From: Pseudarthrobacter polychromogenes
GTDB taxonomy: Bacteria; Actinomycetota; Actinomycetes; Actinomycetales; Micrococcaceae
DNA length: 64,000 nt
NCBI RefSeq assembly: GCF_014644495.1
Contig: NZ_BMKU01000002.1
Span: 248,001 to 312,000 of the forward strand
Direction of reading: 5' to 3'
Part shown: positions 1 through 6,309 of the stretch, in pieces
Numbering within the stretch: the first letter of the stretch is position 1
Layout: every line of letters starts with the position of its first letter
Made by a program: the position numbers and the translations under genes
Notes under the pieces: generated by a model
What the model was told of the DNA's origin: nothing
Database searches by the model: none
The model's input: only the letters and a program-made list of their open reading frames with translations

Positions 1-897
1 TGGGAGAAGCGCTTTGACGTCCTGGTGTGCACGACCATCATCGAAACCGGGCTGGACATCTCCAACGCCAACACCCTGATCGTGGACGGCGCGGACAAGT
101 ACGGCCTGTCCCAGCTGCACCAGCTCCGCGGACGCGTGGGCCGCGGCCGGGAACGCGCCTACGCTTACTTCCTCTACCCGTCGGAGAAGCCGCTAGGCGA
201 GGTGGCCCTGGAGCGGCTCAAAGCCGTGGCCACGCACAACGAGCTCGGCGCGGGCATGCAGCTGGCCATGAAGGACCTGGAAATCCGCGGTGCCGGCAAC
301 CTGCTGGGCGGTGAACAGTCCGGCCACATCCAGGGCGTCGGATTCGACCTGTACATCCGCCTTGTGGGCGAGGCCGTGGCGGACTTCCGCGGCGAGGCCG
401 AGGAAAAGGCAGCAGAGATGAAGATCGAACTGCCGGTGAACGCCCACCTTCCGCACGACTACGTGCCTGGGGAGCGGCTGCGCCTGGAGGCGTACCGCAA
501 GCTCGCCGCTGCGCTCACCAACGAGGCCATCGACGAGGTCCTGGCGGAACTGGTGGACCGGTACGGAGAGCCGCCGCTGCCGGCCCAGAACCTTGTGTCC
601 GTGGCCCGCTTCCGCGTGGGCGCCCGTAAAGCCGGCCTGTCCGATGTTGCCCTGCAGGGCAACTTCATCAAGTTCTCGCCGGCCACCCTTCCGGAATCCA
701 AAGTCATGCGGCTGAATCGCATGTATCCGGGGTCCCAGTCCAAGCCGGCGCTTGATGCCGTGCTGGTCCCCAAACCGAAGACGGCAAGGATCGGCGGGCG
801 TGACCTGCAGGATGCGGAGATCCTGGAATGGGCCAACGGGGTCATCCGCAACATCTTCTCCGACGCGCCGCTCGCCGCCCCGGCAGTCAGCGGATAG
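1..897 (+). CDS. mfd: Transcription-repair coupling factor Mfd, C-terminal part (5' end outside window)
   Basis: The reading frame is open from base 1, so this is only the last 298 residues of a protein that is usually about 1,150-1,200 residues long. It begins inside the second RecA-like helicase domain: TTIIETGLDISNANT is motif V and QLRGRVGRGRERAYAY is motif VI with its arginine finger. The remainder matches the C-terminal TRCF domain (ELPVNAHLPHDYVPGERLRL). Mfd is a dsDNA translocase that removes RNA polymerase stalled at lesions and recruits UvrA. The membrane hydrolase gene starts 4 bases after the stop, so the two may be cotranscribed. Confidence 0.95.
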   Translation, partial: WEKRFDVLVCTTIIETGLDISNANTLIVDGADKYGLSQLHQLRGRVGRGRERAYAYFLYPSEKPLGEVALERLKAVATHNELGAGMQLAMKDLEIRGAGNLLGGEQSGHIQGVGFDLYIRLVGEAVADFRGEAEEKAAEMKIELPVNAHLPHDYVPGERLRLEAYRKLAAALTNEAIDEVLAELVDRYGEPPLPAQNLVSVARFRVGARKAGLSDVALQGNFIKFSPATLPESKVMRLNRMYPGSQSKPALDAVLVPKPKTARIGGRDLQDAEILEWANGVIRNIFSDAPLAAPAVSG

Positions 898-901
898 CCG
901 C

Positions 902-1717
902 ATGATGGGAGGACACCACGCCGCGTCGGGAGCCGCGGCGTGGGTGGCCATTGCCTCGACAGGCCCCTACACGCTGGGCTGGTACCCGCTGGATGCCACC
1001 GGGATCCTGATCGGCGGAATGGCGACGGCGGGAACAGCCCTGGTGTGTGACTGGGACCACCGGCACAGCACAGTAGCGAATTCCCTGCCGCCGCTGTCCA
1101 ACGTGATTGCCGTCGGAATTGAAAATGCCAGCGGCGGACACCGCCAGGGGACGCACTCCGTCCTCGGCGCGGCCTTCTTTGTCCTGCTGGCCACGCTGGC
1201 GGGGCAGGTCCAGCTGCAAACGGACTGGGGCCTGCTGTCCGTGGGCGCCGGGCTGCTGTGCATGTTCATGATCAACATTGCGGCCAAGGCCTTGAAGCTG
1301 TTCCCGAAGGCGGGGTTCATCAGCAATTGGATCTTTGCGCTGACCATGGCGGGCCTGGTCACCTGGTTCGCGCCGGACCAGTGGACCTGGCTTCCGGTAT
1401 CCATGCTGACGGGCGTTGTGGTCCATATCGTGGGGGACCTGGTCACCACCGGCGGTGTTCCTCTGCTGTGGCCCCTGGTGATCAGGCCGCCGAAACCCCT
1501 GCGCCGGGTGCCGCTGCTGCGCCAGGTGTGGCGGCCCAACGGGGCACTGTCCCTCCCGCTGCTGGGACGGGCCGGGTCAAAACGCGAGTGGCTTGTCCTG
1601 ATCCCGGTGAGCGCCTACGCCATGGTGGGCCTGTCCGTGGCCGCCTGGTCCTTGGCCAACGCCCACTGGGGCCGCGCGGCCGATGCCGCGGTGGCGTGGG
1701 CGCGCATCTGGTTCTGA
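902..1717 (+). CDS. Membrane-bound metal-dependent hydrolase, YdjM/DUF457 type
   Basis: A 271-residue integral membrane protein with several hydrophobic helices. It has the family's conserved polar sites: an N-terminal HHAASG, an acidic/His cluster DWDHRHSTVANSLPP, a further His motif HRQGTHSVLG and a C-terminal HIVGDLVTTGG. These are typical of the YdjM family (DUF457), annotated as LexA-regulated inner-membrane metal-dependent hydrolases. The substrate is unknown. ATG codons at 902 and 905 are both possible; the frame upstream of them overlaps mfd and shows no protein-like sequence. Position directly behind mfd would suit a DNA-damage-linked role, but I see no clear LexA box nearby. Confidence 0.8.
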   Translation: MMGGHHAASGAAAWVAIASTGPYTLGWYPLDATGILIGGMATAGTALVCDWDHRHSTVANSLPPLSNVIAVGIENASGGHRQGTHSVLGAAFFVLLATLAGQVQLQTDWGLLSVGAGLLCMFMINIAAKALKLFPKAGFISNWIFALTMAGLVTWFAPDQWTWLPVSMLTGVVVHIVGDLVTTGGVPLLWPLVIRPPKPLRRVPLLRQVWRPNGALSLPLLGRAGSKREWLVLIPVSAYAMVGLSVAAWSLANAHWGRAADAAVAWARIWF

Positions 1718-1734
1718 ACCTGAAGCGGAAGCAA

Positions 1735-1768
1735 AAGACCCTTGGACAGTTTAATGTCCAAGGGTCTT
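1735..1768 (+). terminator. Perfect 14-bp hairpin after the hydrolase gene
   Basis: AAGACCCTTGGACA (1735-1748) and its exact reverse complement TGTCCAAGGGTCTT (1755-1768) flank a 6-base loop. The hairpin begins 17 bases after the hydrolase stop codon, between convergent genes. Only two T residues end the stem and no longer T-run follows, so termination is likely but not proven. Confidence 0.65.
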
Positions 1769-1780
1769 GCGATTCATTAT

Positions 1781-1846
1781 CCCAACTGAGTAGCGCTAGG
1801 TGTCGTTTTGGCGCTTCATAACGACACTTAGCGCTACTCAGTTGGG
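1781..1846. repeat. Large intergenic palindrome, 27-bp arms, REP-like
   Basis: The arms 1781-1807 and 1820-1846 are reverse complements except for one position that would pair as G-U in RNA. They flank a 12-base loop (TTGGCGCTTCAT). The element ends directly before the stop codon of the small membrane-protein gene, between convergent genes. It contains TAGCGC and TTGGCGCTTCA with the same spacing as a second site at 30302-30329, which suggests a dispersed intergenic repeat family. It could also serve as a bidirectional terminator. Confidence 0.75.
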
Positions 1847-1847
1847 G

Positions 1848-2111
1848 CTAGTGTTCGCCGGCGGAGTCCGAGCGGCCCAGGATGCTCTGCGGAATCCAGA
1901 AGGCCAGGGCAAACAGGCCAAGGCAGACTGCCATTGGCCAGGGGTTATCCAGTGTCAGGAAGGAGAGCGAGTACACGGATCCCAGGAACAGCGCGATCAT
2001 GACGACAAAAAGGAGGATGCTCGTGCCGAGCTTGTTCTCGTTCTGCGGGGTCTGGATGGTCCCTTCGTGGGACGATGAGCCCTGGCTGGACGCCGTGATC
2101 TTGCTGGACAT
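1848..2111 (-). CDS. Small two-helix membrane protein, function unknown
   Basis: This 87-residue protein has a polar, Ser/Gln-rich N-terminus (about residues 1-27) followed by two hydrophobic segments: TSILLFVVMIALFLGSVYSL, and a second one containing MAVCLGLFALAFWIPQ. It ends in a short charged tail. The ATG at 2111 is preceded by a strong Shine-Dalgarno sequence (GAGGAGGA). It lies 50 bases downstream of deoC on the same strand and may be cotranscribed with it. I recognise no family; similar small DUF-type membrane proteins are common in Micrococcaceae. Its stop codon abuts the large palindrome at 1781-1846. Confidence 0.75.
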   Translation of the reverse strand: MSSKITASSQGSSSHEGTIQTPQNENKLGTSILLFVVMIALFLGSVYSLSFLTLDNPWPMAVCLGLFALAFWIPQSILGRSDSAGEH

Positions 2112-2161
2112 AGTTCCTCCTCGGCCCCGCGGGGCTCAATCTGTGGCGGCTTCCGGTGCCT

Positions 2162-2887
2162 TCAGTACGACGATGAACCCTGTTCACCGTTCACAATGGC
2201 AATCCCGGAGCTGGCACCAATACGTGTTGCACCTGCTGCAATCATAGCCTGCGCATCAGCAAGGGACCGTATACCGCCGGAGGCCTTGACGCCCAGGCCG
2301 GGCCCCACCGTTGCGCGCATCAGGGCGATGTCCTCCGCTGTTGCACCGCCGCCGTTGAACCCGGTGGAGGTCTTCACAAAGTCCGCGCCGGCTTCCACGG
2401 CTGCCTCGCAGGCCGTGACCTTCTGGCTGTCGGTGAGCAGCGCGGTTTCGATAATGACCTTCAGGATCGCGCCGCTGGCGTGCACTGCCTCGGCCACGGA
2501 GGAGATGTCCTCGATGAGCGCGCCCTTGTCCCCGGCCCTGGCAGCAGCGATGTTGATGACCATGTCCACTTCATCGGCCCCGTCCAGCACCGCGCCGCGG
2601 GCTTCGAAGGTCTTGACGTCGGTGGGGGTGGCACCCAGCGGAAACCCCACCACTGAGCAGGTGAGGACCCCGGTGCCCCGGAGTGCGGTCTTGACGGTTT
2701 TGACCCAGACGGGGTTGACGCAGACGGACTTGAAACCGTATTCCGCCGCTTCCGCGCACACCTGGAGGACGTCGGTTTCCCCAGCCTCAGGCTTCAGCAG
2801 CGTGTGGTCGATGTAGGACGCTATGCTGCCGGAACCTTCTGCGCCGGTGGCTGCTGTCTGAACGGAAGGGGTGGCTTCGTTGCTCAT
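2162..2887 (-). CDS. deoC: Deoxyribose-phosphate aldolase
   Basis: This 241-residue class I aldolase cleaves 2-deoxyribose-5-phosphate to acetaldehyde and glyceraldehyde-3-phosphate, the last step of deoxynucleoside catabolism. The family signatures are present: [11 protein letters not shown] near the N-terminus, EVDMVINI with the catalytic Asp, KVIIETALL with the Schiff-base Lys, and [14 protein letters not shown] with the second active-site Lys. The ATG at 2887 is chosen because GGAGAGGACC precedes it and the family homology begins there; the open frame upstream is not protein-like. A perfect palindrome at 2915-2932, 28 bases upstream, may be an operator. PunA and a phosphohexomutase about 7 kb away could supply the pathway. 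Confidence 0.93.
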   Translation of the reverse strand: MSNEATPSVQTAATGAEGSGSIASYIDHTLLKPEAGETDVLQVCAEAAEYGFKSVCVNPVWVKTVKTALRGTGVLTCSVVGFPLGATPTDVKTFEARGAVLDGADEVDMVINIAAARAGDKGALIEDISSVAEAVHASGAILKVIIETALLTDSQKVTACEAAVEAGADFVKTSTGFNGGGATAEDIALMRATVGPGLGVKASGGIRSLADAQAMIAAGATRIGASSGIAIVNGEQGSSSY

Positions 2888-2914
2888 GATGGTCCTCTCC
2901 AGGGGCCTGTGGGC

Positions 2915-2932
2915 CGGGCGTTGTAACGCCCG
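2915..2932 (-). promoter_or_regulatory. Perfect palindrome upstream of deoC, possible operator
   Basis: CGGGCGTT (2915-2922) and AACGCCCG (2925-2932) form an exact inverted repeat with a 2-base centre, 28 bases upstream of the deoC start. The size and position fit a repressor site. The regulator is unknown, and a role as an RNA hairpin is also possible. Confidence 0.45.
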
Positions 2933-2974
2933 TGACTCGTTTCGGAACCATCTTGCCACAGCCCGGATCGGCGC

Positions 2975-2992
2975 CCGCCCGGGGACGGGCGG
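2975..2992 (-). terminator. GC hairpin after the FAD protein gene
   Basis: CCGCCCG (2975-2981) and CGGGCGG (2986-2992) flank a 4-base loop, 8 bases past the stop of the minus-strand FAD gene at 3001. There is no T-run, so the terminator call is weak. Confidence 0.35.
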
Positions 2993-3000
2993 CCCTCCCG

Positions 3001-3870
3001 TCAGGCCGCGGCCTGCAGCGGGACGGCGCCCGAGCCAGCCGAGGCCGCGGTCAGCAACTGGGTGGCGCAGGCGCCCGCAGCGGAAGCCGCGGCAACCAGC
3101 AGTCCCAGCCGGACGCCGTCGAACGCTGCGGCGTCACCGAGGGCCCAGACGCCGGGGACCGACGTCCGGAAGTCCTGGCTGATGACAATCCCTCCGCTGG
3201 GCGCGGTCCGCAGGCCGGCGCTGGCGGCCAGTCCGTCCCGTGAAACCCGCTCCTCCGCCAGGACCACCAGGTCACCGTTCATGCTGCTGCCGTCTTCGAA
3301 GATCACCGCGGACGCAGCCAGGCCGGACGCGGACGTGCCGGGAACGACGGCGGCCGGGCGGGCCGTGGTGCGGATCGGGCGGACGCCCTGGGCGCGGAGC
3401 ACGGCCTCAGCCTGGCCGGCCGCCGTGCCGTTGCCCACCAGGATGCCCAGGGGGCGGCGTCCCAGCTCCCTGGCTACCTCGCTGACGGCCTCCCCGATCC
3501 GGGCGGCATCGTCAATGGTGGAGTAACTCAGGCAAGCGCCCGCCCCTTCCACCGGGCTGGCCACGGGTGCCGATCCGGTGGCGATGACCAGCTGGTCATA
3601 GGCGAATTCCATGCCGTCCGCGGTGGCCACGGTGCGGTTGACGGCGTCGATGTGGCTTGCCGGCTGGCCGAACCGGACCGAGACCTGCGGCAGCAGCGCC
3701 AGCTCCAGCAGTTCCTCCGGGGTGTCGTCCCGGTTGCTCAGCACGGTGATGGTGCCGGTGAAACGGGCCCGGTCCAGCTGGCTGACAAGCGCCTGGGCAG
3801 CAGGGCCCGCCCCCGCGATGACGATGCGGGTGGCGGTGGAGTTGGATGGGGAGGGTGCCGGAGCGGACAT
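3001..3870 (-). CDS. Shortened NirB-like FAD/NAD(P) oxidoreductase
   Basis: A 289-residue protein related to the N-terminal pyridine-nucleotide-disulfide reductase module of NirB. The first Rossmann motif ([18 protein letters not shown], residues about 15-32), the [10 protein letters not shown] segment and a C-terminal [11 protein letters not shown] remain. Compared with NirB, the stretch carrying the PYDRxxLS flavin contact is missing after the first beta strand, and the NAD motif is altered ([11 protein letters not shown]). The C-terminal dimer region is also absent. AAAGGG precedes the ATG at 3870. It lies 227 bases downstream of nnaR in the same direction. It may be an accessory electron carrier or a decaying paralogue; flavin binding is uncertain. 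Confidence 0.7.
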   Translation of the reverse strand: MSAPAPSPSNSTATRIVIAGAGPAAQALVSQLDRARFTGTITVLSNRDDTPEELLELALLPQVSVRFGQPASHIDAVNRTVATADGMEFAYDQLVIATGSAPVASPVEGAGACLSYSTIDDAARIGEAVSEVARELGRRPLGILVGNGTAAGQAEAVLRAQGVRPIRTTARPAAVVPGTSASGLAASAVIFEDGSSMNGDLVVLAEERVSRDGLAASAGLRTAPSGGIVISQDFRTSVPGVWALGDAAAFDGVRLGLLVAAASAAGACATQLLTAASAGSGAVPLQAAA

Positions 3871-3995
3871 GTGCTGGCCCTTTCGCTGGCGGCCGGGAGC
3901 GGCCGGAACTTCGTGATGGAACCCAGCGTAGGCGCGTGCTTTTTCCGGCGTGTTTCCCCGCAGTTGCTGTTTAAAGGCACGGTGTTCGCCAGTTT

Positions 3996-4009
3996 TTACC
4001 GGCCGGTAA
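3996..4009 (-). promoter_or_regulatory. Perfect 14-bp palindrome upstream of the FAD protein gene
   Basis: TTACCGGCCGGTAA is a perfect palindrome in the 227-base gap between nnaR and the FAD gene, 126 bases before the latter's start. Palindromes of this length and AT-ended form are often TetR- or Lrp-type operators. No regulator can be assigned, and I see nothing else clear in this gap. Confidence 0.4.
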
Positions 4010-4097
4010 CAGAACCCGTGACCTGCCTCTCATCCGCCAGCTGGCCGACACATTTGCCCTGTGCCGCTGCCCGTCGGTGCTGTCCGTCCCGGGAACC

Positions 4098-5258
4098 CTA
4101 GACGCGGATACGGTAGCCGCGCTTCACCACCGTTTCCACCAGGCGGCCGTCAGGCAGTGAAGAGCGGAGACGGCTGACGGTCATGTCCAGGGCATGGACG
4201 GAACCGCGGAGTTCCAGCAGGTCCGAGAGCGATTCCCGGGACAGGACCGCGCCGCCGGCACCGAGCAGGGCCCGCAGGAGCAGCAGCGGTGCAGGGGCGA
4301 GTTCCACCGGCTGCCCGTTGATGCGCAGGCTGCGGCCGCGCAGCTCGATGTTGCCGGACCTGGTGTCCAACCGGCGCACGTGGTTGAGCGCGAGGTGCTC
4401 GCACACCAGACGGATCAGCGCCCCCATCCGGAAGCGTTCCGGGATCAGCGGGGTCACGCCGGCGTCCAGCAGGGGCTGTGCCGTGACCGGACCCACCACT
4501 GCCGTGGTGACGTTGGTCTTCAGGCTCTCGATCAGCTGCTTGTAGACGCCCATTTCGTGGGCGGTGCTCCACATGGCATCCACCGCGGGTGCGCTGGTGA
4601 AGGTGAGGACGTCCAGGTTCCCGCTGCAGGCAGCCTCGATGAGCCGGGGGAGCCGGTCCTCGCCGTCGGGCTTCACCCAGCGGTACGGCGTGACTGTCAG
4701 GACGGTGGCGCCGGACATGCGCAGGCGTTCCAGCTGCCGCACGTCGGTGTAGCCGTGCAGCTGCACGGCGACGGTTTTGCCGCGCACGCCCTCGGCCAGC
4801 AGCATGTCCACCAGTGTTGCGGTGGTTTCGTCGCTGCTGATTCCGACGTCGGCAAGGCCGGCGGCGCGCACCGCACCGCGGGCCTTGGGTCCGCGGACGA
4901 ACATCCGGCAGGCGCCCAGGGTCTCAAGCAGCTGCTCGCCGATACCGAAGGAATCCGCGGCCTCGCACCAGCGCCGCATCCCGTAGGCGGTGGTGGCGAT
5001 GCAGAGATCCGGCCTGGCCGCGATGATGGCCCTGGTGTCGTCGATGAGCCGCATGTCCTCCTGCACGGGTGCGATTTTCAGGGCGGGGGCGTGAAGGACT
5101 TCCGCTCCGCGGCGTTCCAGCGCCTCGATCAGGTCCTGGGACCGCCGGTGCGAGGTGACACCGATGCGGAAACCCTCTAGGGGAGCCTCTGCGGCGTCGG
5201 GTGCTTCTTCAGGCGTTTGTTCGACCTGCGGTGGTTCGGCCGGTGCAAGTGCAGTCAT
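4098..5258 (-). CDS. nnaR: NnaR-type regulator: uroporphyrinogen-III synthase domain fused to winged helix
   Basis: This 386-residue protein joins a HemD-like uroporphyrinogen-III synthase domain (about residues 30-275, starting FRIGVTSHRRSQDLIEALER) to an OmpR/PhoB-type winged-helix domain at the C-terminus (LDMTVSRLRSSL, VKRGYRIRV). The same fusion is known in Streptomyces and Mycobacterium as NnaR, an activator of nitrate/nitrite assimilation working with GlnR. Here it closes the nirB-cobA-nnaR operon. The ATG at 5258 has AAAGGA nine bases upstream. A GTG at 5276 overlapping the cobA stop is the alternative start. Whether the HemD domain is catalytic or only senses a tetrapyrrole cannot be told from sequence. 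Confidence 0.88.
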   Translation of the reverse strand: MTALAPAEPPQVEQTPEEAPDAAEAPLEGFRIGVTSHRRSQDLIEALERRGAEVLHAPALKIAPVQEDMRLIDDTRAIIAARPDLCIATTAYGMRRWCEAADSFGIGEQLLETLGACRMFVRGPKARGAVRAAGLADVGISSDETTATLVDMLLAEGVRGKTVAVQLHGYTDVRQLERLRMSGATVLTVTPYRWVKPDGEDRLPRLIEAACSGNLDVLTFTSAPAVDAMWSTAHEMGVYKQLIESLKTNVTTAVVGPVTAQPLLDAGVTPLIPERFRMGALIRLVCEHLALNHVRRLDTRSGNIELRGRSLRINGQPVELAPAPLLLLRALLGAGGAVLSRESLSDLLELRGSVHALDMTVSRLRSSLPDGRLVETVVKRGYRIRV

Positions 5259-5272
5259 GGGGGTCAATCCTT

Positions 5273-6307
5273 TCACGAACCCAGCAGCGAGGCCGCCAGC
5301 CTGTCCAGGTCGGCCGCGGCCTCAGCATGCCCGCGGTTGGCCTCAGCCACCCGGACCACCTCGCCGATGACCAGCACGGCAGGGTTGCTGCACCCGGCGG
5401 CGGCGGAGGCGATGGTGCCCAGATCCGCGATGGTGGTGCGCTGGCCAGGGCGGTAGCCGCGCTCCACCACGGCCATGGGCATGTCAGCCCGCATTCCGGC
5501 CCGGCGGAGTCCGGCAGCGAGCTGGTGGAGGGTTCCGATGCCCATCAGCACCACGATGGTCCCGCCCAGGCCGGCAAGGTGCTGGTGCTCTTTTTCGGTC
5601 AGCGGGGCGTGGCCGGACACCACGGTGAACATGTGGCTGACCTCGCGGTGGGTGACGGGGATGCCCGCGGCAGCGGGGACGGAAATGGCGCTGGTGACGC
5701 CGGAGATAACGCGGACCTTGACGCCGGCGGCCACGCAGGCGGCAACTTCCTCGCCGCCGCGGCCGAAGACATACGGGTCTCCGCCCTTGAGGCGGACCAC
5801 GTTGTTGCCGGCCAGGGCGCTTTCCACCATGAGCTTCTCAATGTCGCCCTGGCTTACCTTGTGGTGGCCGGGCTTCTTGCCCACGTCCACGAGTTCGGCC
5901 GAGGTGAGCGACGGGAGTTCCTGGTATGGGGCGAGCCGGTCGTAGAACACCACATCGGCGTCGCGGAGGGCCTTGACCGCGGCGACGGTGAGGAGCTCGG
6001 TGGTGCCGGGGCCGCCGCCCACCAGGGTGACGTGGCCCGGGGTGCCGGCAGCCGGCTCAACAGCGACCGGAATGCCCGTGTCCCGGCAGCGGCCAAGGAG
6101 GGAGTCCCAGCCGGGCTGTCCGTCGTCCACAGCTGCAACCAGGAAGGGGCGTTCGGGCAGCGGGCCGTCGTGCGCCGCGCCCTGCGGAGTGCTGAGGCGG
6201 TAGACGACGGCGCCGGCGGCTTCGTAGCGGCGGACCGCCTGGCGGGCAGCGTGCTCCGAACCCGTCACCAGTACTTCACGGCCGGTGAGATCAATGCTGA
6301 GCTGCAT
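5273..6307 (-). CDS. cobA: Uroporphyrinogen-III C-methyltransferase with vestigial CysG-like N-terminus
   Basis: This 344-residue protein uses SAM to methylate uroporphyrinogen III twice to precorrin-2, on the path to siroheme, the NirB cofactor. The methyltransferase spans about residues 90-330, with the glycine-rich GHVTLVGGGPGTTELLT, VFYDRLAPY, VRLKGGDPYVFGRGGEE and AAAGIPVTHR. The first 90 residues resemble the start of a CysG/Met8 precorrin-2 dehydrogenase domain (LTGREVLVTGSEHAARQAV), but the NAD glycine motif is altered and most of the domain is absent. It starts two bases after the nirB stop. No precorrin-2 dehydrogenase or ferrochelatase is in the window. Confidence 0.9.
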   Translation of the reverse strand: MQLSIDLTGREVLVTGSEHAARQAVRRYEAAGAVVYRLSTPQGAAHDGPLPERPFLVAAVDDGQPGWDSLLGRCRDTGIPVAVEPAAGTPGHVTLVGGGPGTTELLTVAAVKALRDADVVFYDRLAPYQELPSLTSAELVDVGKKPGHHKVSQGDIEKLMVESALAGNNVVRLKGGDPYVFGRGGEEVAACVAAGVKVRVISGVTSAISVPAAAGIPVTHREVSHMFTVVSGHAPLTEKEHQHLAGLGGTIVVLMGIGTLHQLAAGLRRAGMRADMPMAVVERGYRPGQRTTIADLGTIASAAAGCSNPAVLVIGEVVRVAEANRGHAEAAADLDRLAASLLGS

Positions 6308-6309
6308 GC

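Noticed and set aside
3952..4010. GlnR-like half-sites before the FAD protein gene
   Set aside because: GTTTC at 3952 and GTAAC at 4006 exist, but intermediate pentamers at 11-base steps do not match, so the periodic box seen before nirB and nirD is absent.
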